A stretch of DNA of 8,918 nt from Deltaproteobacteria bacterium. GTDB lineage: Bacteria; JAUYMQ01. The DNA lies in NCBI GenBank assembly GCA_030698575.1, contig JAUYMQ010000183.1:1-8918 (forward strand). Direction: 5' to 3'. Made by a program: the position numbers and the translations under genes. Positions 6,997-8,918 of the stretch are shown piece by piece; the stretch's first letter is position 1; the number at the start of each line of letters is the position of its first letter. Under the pieces are notes generated by a model. That model was not told the origin of the DNA. It saw only the letters and a program-made list of their open reading frames with translations, and searched no databases.

Positions 6997-7558
6997 TTTC
7001 AGCCTCCTCCGGAACTCCCGGGATCGCGACCGAACAGCTGATCGTGAACCGGTTGAGTTTCACCGGCCCGCCCTCTTCCAGTTCGCTCCGCTCGAGCTCG
7101 ACGTTCTCGAAATAGGGTGATTCCTCGAGTTTTATCATGTATGCGGCGATCGTTTCGTTATCGATAGACAGGCCCTCGACCGAGAGAGAGCCGTTACTCT
7201 CGTTGAGGCGCGTGAGCCAGACCTTCTCGGGAAGGCGGCTCGCTATCTCGTCAAGAACGCGAACCGGCCCGCCGCGGTTGGCTTCAAGCGTCTTGATGAT
7301 GGTGAGCTTCTCCTCGATGTCCGCCTTGCTCTTCTTGTACTCCGCAACGTTCCCGATGACCTTGCTCAGCTCATCGATCTCGGCCTGGGTTGTCTGGACC
7401 TGGCTGTTGACGGAGGAGATGCGCCCCACGATTACCACGTGGATCGCGATGATGAGGAGGAGCGTTCCGCCCAGGACCCCGCCAATGACGAGGGCCTGCT
7501 TGAGCTCCGTCTCCCGCTTCTTGGCTTCCCTTACGGGAAGTAAATTGATGCTGATCAT
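6986..7558 (-). CDS. pilN: type IV pilus inner-membrane protein PilN
   Basis: PilN is a bitopic inner-membrane protein whose short cytoplasmic tail docks into PilM and whose periplasmic part dimerises with PilO. The 190-residue product opens with ISINLLPVRE (2-11), the conserved INLLP motif that binds PilM. A membrane segment (about 22-45), a coiled coil (about 48-92) and a periplasmic ferredoxin-like domain (about 97-182) follow, including VLDEIASRLPEKVWLTRL and YMIKLEESPYFENVEL. The ATG at 7558 follows the pilM stop by a single base and places INLLP at the very N-terminus, as in the family. The Shine-Dalgarno is modest (GGGGG in GGGGGCGTGAC). The frame is open to 7639, but that extension only shadows pilM. 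Confidence 0.96.
   Translation of the reverse strand: MISINLLPVREAKKRETELKQALVIGGVLGGTLLLIIAIHVVIVGRISSVNSQVQTTQAEIDELSKVIGNVAEYKKSKADIEEKLTIIKTLEANRGGPVRVLDEIASRLPEKVWLTRLNESNGSLSVEGLSIDNETIAAYMIKLEESPYFENVELERSELEEGGPVKLNRFTISCSVAIPGVPEEAESGA
7003..7010 (-). promoter_or_regulatory. pilO ribosome binding site deciding a GTG start
   Basis: GGAGGAGG on the minus strand is spaced 6 nt from GTG (6996) and 18 nt from the first ATG (6984). The spacing favours the GTG and therefore an overlap with the end of pilN. Confidence 0.7.
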
Positions 7559-7559
7559 G

Positions 7560-8633
7560 TCACGCCCCCGCCGTGCGGAGCGCCAGCCCGACGCCCACGC
7601 ACATGGACGGCCCGACCTCGCGCAGATAGTCCTCGTCAATCATCTTCCCGTCACACTCGATCTGGCGGAACGGATCCGCGATCTCGACCGGAACGCGTGT
7701 CTTTTCCTCGATAATCTCCGGAAGGCCAGACATCTGGGCGCAACCGCCGCTGAGGATGATCCTGGACACGCGATCCTCCGGCGCCGTGGCGCCGAAGAAC
7801 TCCATGGAGCGCTGGATCTCGGCGGCCAGCGTTTCGGAAACGCCGCGCATCGCCCGATCAACCTCCTCGGGCAGGATTTCCTTGCCGGCCAGCGAAGGCG
7901 TACCGCCCAGCTTGATTGCCTCGGCTTCCTGGAAGCTCACGTGCAGGGTTTTCTGGATCTCTTCCGTATACTGGTTCCCGCCGGCCGAGATGTCCCGGGT
8001 GAAGACGGGGAGCCCGTTTTTCACGATGTTGATGTTCACGATCGAGGCCCCGATGTTCACCAGGGCCGCAGTCTCGTCCTGATTCGCGGCGTAGTTCTTC
8101 TCGAACATCGTCTCGACGGCGAAGGCTTCAACGTCGATCACCGTGGGCCGCAAGCCCGCTTCCGTGATCACGTTGACGTAGTCGTTGATCAGCTCTTTCT
8201 TCGCCGCGACGAGCAGAACATCCATCTTTCCGTCCGACTCGAACCCGTTCGAAAGAATCTGGAAATCGAGATTCACGTCGTTGATGTCGAAGGGGATGTA
8301 CTGCTCCGCCTCCCACTGGATCTGCTCCTCGAGCTCTTCCTTGGTCATCGCGGGAAGACTGATCTTCTTGATAATCACCGAATGGCCGGAAACGGCCACG
8401 ACGGCATCCTTGGTCTTGATGTTGTTGTTCACGAGAACGTTCTGGATTGCCTCGACGATCGCGCCTGAATTTAGAAGCGCGCCGTCGACGATCGCCTCGG
8501 GAGGAAGGCTCGCTGTGCCGAGATTGACGAGCTGATATCCCCGCCTTCCCGGCCGGAGCTCCACCACCTTCACGGCGTGTGATCCGATGTCGAGCCCGAT
8601 GACCGGCCGTGCCTTGTTCAGCTTGAAAAACAT
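7560..8633 (-). CDS. pilM: type IV pilus actin-like ATPase PilM
   Basis: PilM is a cytoplasmic actin/FtsA-like nucleotide-binding protein that holds the N-terminal peptide of PilN and connects the pilus alignment complex to the cytoplasmic motor side. The 357-residue length is normal. Visible motifs are phosphate-1 GLDIGSHAVK (13-22), the PilM-typical segment QWEAEQYIPFDINDV (106-120), phosphate-2 LVNIGASIVNINI (191-203), FTRDISAGGNQYTEEI (211-226) and the adenosine motif ILSGGCAQMSGL (293-304). The ATG at 8633 has AGGGAG (8639-8644) at 5 nt. It is the first gene of the block, and the only recognisable promoter, of sigma-54 type, lies about 200 bp upstream. The gene looks intact and ends in TGA one base before pilN. 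Confidence 0.97.
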   Translation of the reverse strand: MFFKLNKARPVIGLDIGSHAVKVVELRPGRRGYQLVNLGTASLPPEAIVDGALLNSGAIVEAIQNVLVNNNIKTKDAVVAVSGHSVIIKKISLPAMTKEELEEQIQWEAEQYIPFDINDVNLDFQILSNGFESDGKMDVLLVAAKKELINDYVNVITEAGLRPTVIDVEAFAVETMFEKNYAANQDETAALVNIGASIVNINIVKNGLPVFTRDISAGGNQYTEEIQKTLHVSFQEAEAIKLGGTPSLAGKEILPEEVDRAMRGVSETLAAEIQRSMEFFGATAPEDRVSRIILSGGCAQMSGLPEIIEEKTRVPVEIADPFRQIECDGKMIDEDYLREVGPSMCVGVGLALRTAGA

Positions 8634-8844
8634 GCGCTCTCCCTGGAGCGGCCCGATGGCACGCGACGCTTCATCGGGCCCGCTTCTGACGATCGACCTG
8701 ACAAAAAGGAGTGTCCAAGGATCCCCCGTTCAATCACCTTTTTCGGGAATAGCCGCGGGAACTTGAGCCCAATCCGTGCGCCCTTTGTGCGGGCCCTCCG
8801 CAGGGCGGTCTTGCTGCCCATCCCGTCCTCGAGGGCAACAAGAG
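8634..8844 (-). other. untranslated leader of the pil operon
   Basis: About 200 nt separate the sigma-54 promoter from pilM. The stretch holds a small hairpin (gccct/agggc, 8793-8806), a strong hairpin next to the pilM ribosome binding site (8647-8684), and an open frame of 67 codons (8821-8618) whose highly basic product resembles nothing I recognise. No known riboswitch pattern is apparent to me. Confidence 0.5.
8647..8684 (-). promoter_or_regulatory. hairpin abutting the pilM ribosome binding site
   Basis: The arms ggcccgatg (8650-8658) and catcgggcc (8672-8680) are exact reverse complements. Three more pairs past a single bulged C extend the stem to 12 bp around a 13-nt loop. The stem ends two nucleotides before AGGGAGAG, the pilM Shine-Dalgarno. 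It has no T-run, so it is not a standard terminator. It could modulate translation or protect the mRNA end. Confidence 0.55.
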
Positions 8845-8860
8845 AGCAACAACCGTGCCA
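8845..8860 (-). promoter_or_regulatory. sigma-54 (RpoN) -24/-12 promoter for the pil operon
   Basis: The minus strand reads TGGCACGGTTGTTGCT, which matches every position of the sigma-54 consensus TGGCACR-N4-TTGCW, with the invariant GG and GC at the correct spacing. Transcription would start near 8834 and give a leader of about 200 nt before pilM. RpoN promoters require an AAA+ enhancer-binding activator (PilR does this for pilA in several bacteria). Activator sites usually lie 80-200 bp upstream and would fall outside this window. Confidence 0.8.
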
Positions 8861-8918
8861 GATGCCGCATTCCCACCCCGGGACCGGGAGGCAAAATGGC
8901 CCATGATTTCAGGGGTTC
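8861..8918. other. sequence upstream of the sigma-54 promoter
   Basis: These 58 bp reach the window edge. They contain frames without stops on the minus strand, but the predicted peptides look random, so I see no gene end here. No clear repeated activator site is visible in so short a stretch. Confidence 0.35.

Noticed and set aside
7137-8468. 443-codon open frame on the plus strand
   Set aside because: Antisense to pilM and pilN; the translation looks like mirror coding with no motif I recognise.
8647-8684. Leader hairpin as a transcription terminator
   Set aside because: There is no T-run after the stem, and it lies next to the pilM ribosome binding site within the same transcript. A regulatory role is more likely than termination.
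8729-8918. Minus-strand frames open to the right edge as the end of a preceding gene
   Set aside because: The frames run through the sigma-54 site and give random-looking, low-complexity peptides, so a preceding gene end cannot be supported.

Overview
This GC-rich window carries one co-directional gene block, entirely on the minus strand: the type IV pilus assembly genes pilM, pilN, pilO, pilP and pilQ, then the shikimate-pathway genes aroK and aroB, then the first 384 codons of a TPR protein that runs off the left edge. In transcription order the block reads right to left (8633 down to 1). The PilP lipoprotein and the PilQ outer-membrane secretin show a Gram-negative (diderm) bacterium. The pilMNOPQ-aroK-aroB order is known from gammaproteobacteria and from delta-type lineages. 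The base composition and the TPR gene in the place of damX lean toward a Desulfobacterota/Myxococcota-like or uncultured candidate-phylum host. That placement is inference; the window has no rRNA or other phylogenetic marker.

Layout. Positions 8634-8918 are non-coding leader. They hold a consensus-perfect sigma-54 (-24/-12) promoter at 8845-8860 and a strong hairpin directly before the pilM ribosome binding site. pilM (8633-7560), pilN (7558-6986), pilO (6996-6379), pilP (6339-5785) and pilQ (5785-3155) are tightly packed, with overlaps or 1-bp gaps at three of four junctions. A 187-bp gap with a 26-bp perfect palindrome separates pilQ from aroK (2967-2356). aroK overlaps aroB (2366-1263) by 11 bp. 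A 109-bp gap with several palindromes precedes the TPR gene (1153 to beyond 1).

How they work together. PilM (cytoplasmic, actin-like) binds the N-terminal tail of PilN. PilN and PilO are paired inner-membrane proteins. PilP is an inner-membrane lipoprotein that links PilNO to PilQ, and PilQ is the outer-membrane pore for the pilus. Together they form the trans-envelope alignment complex. AroK and AroB are housekeeping enzymes of aromatic amino-acid biosynthesis that are linked to pilQ by synteny rather than by function.

No mobile element, CRISPR array, tRNA or rRNA was seen. The genes belong to known families. The less ordinary signals are regulatory: the sigma-54 promoter, its roughly 200-nt structured leader, the intergenic palindromes, and the acidic TPR protein with a 12-bp tandem repeat.
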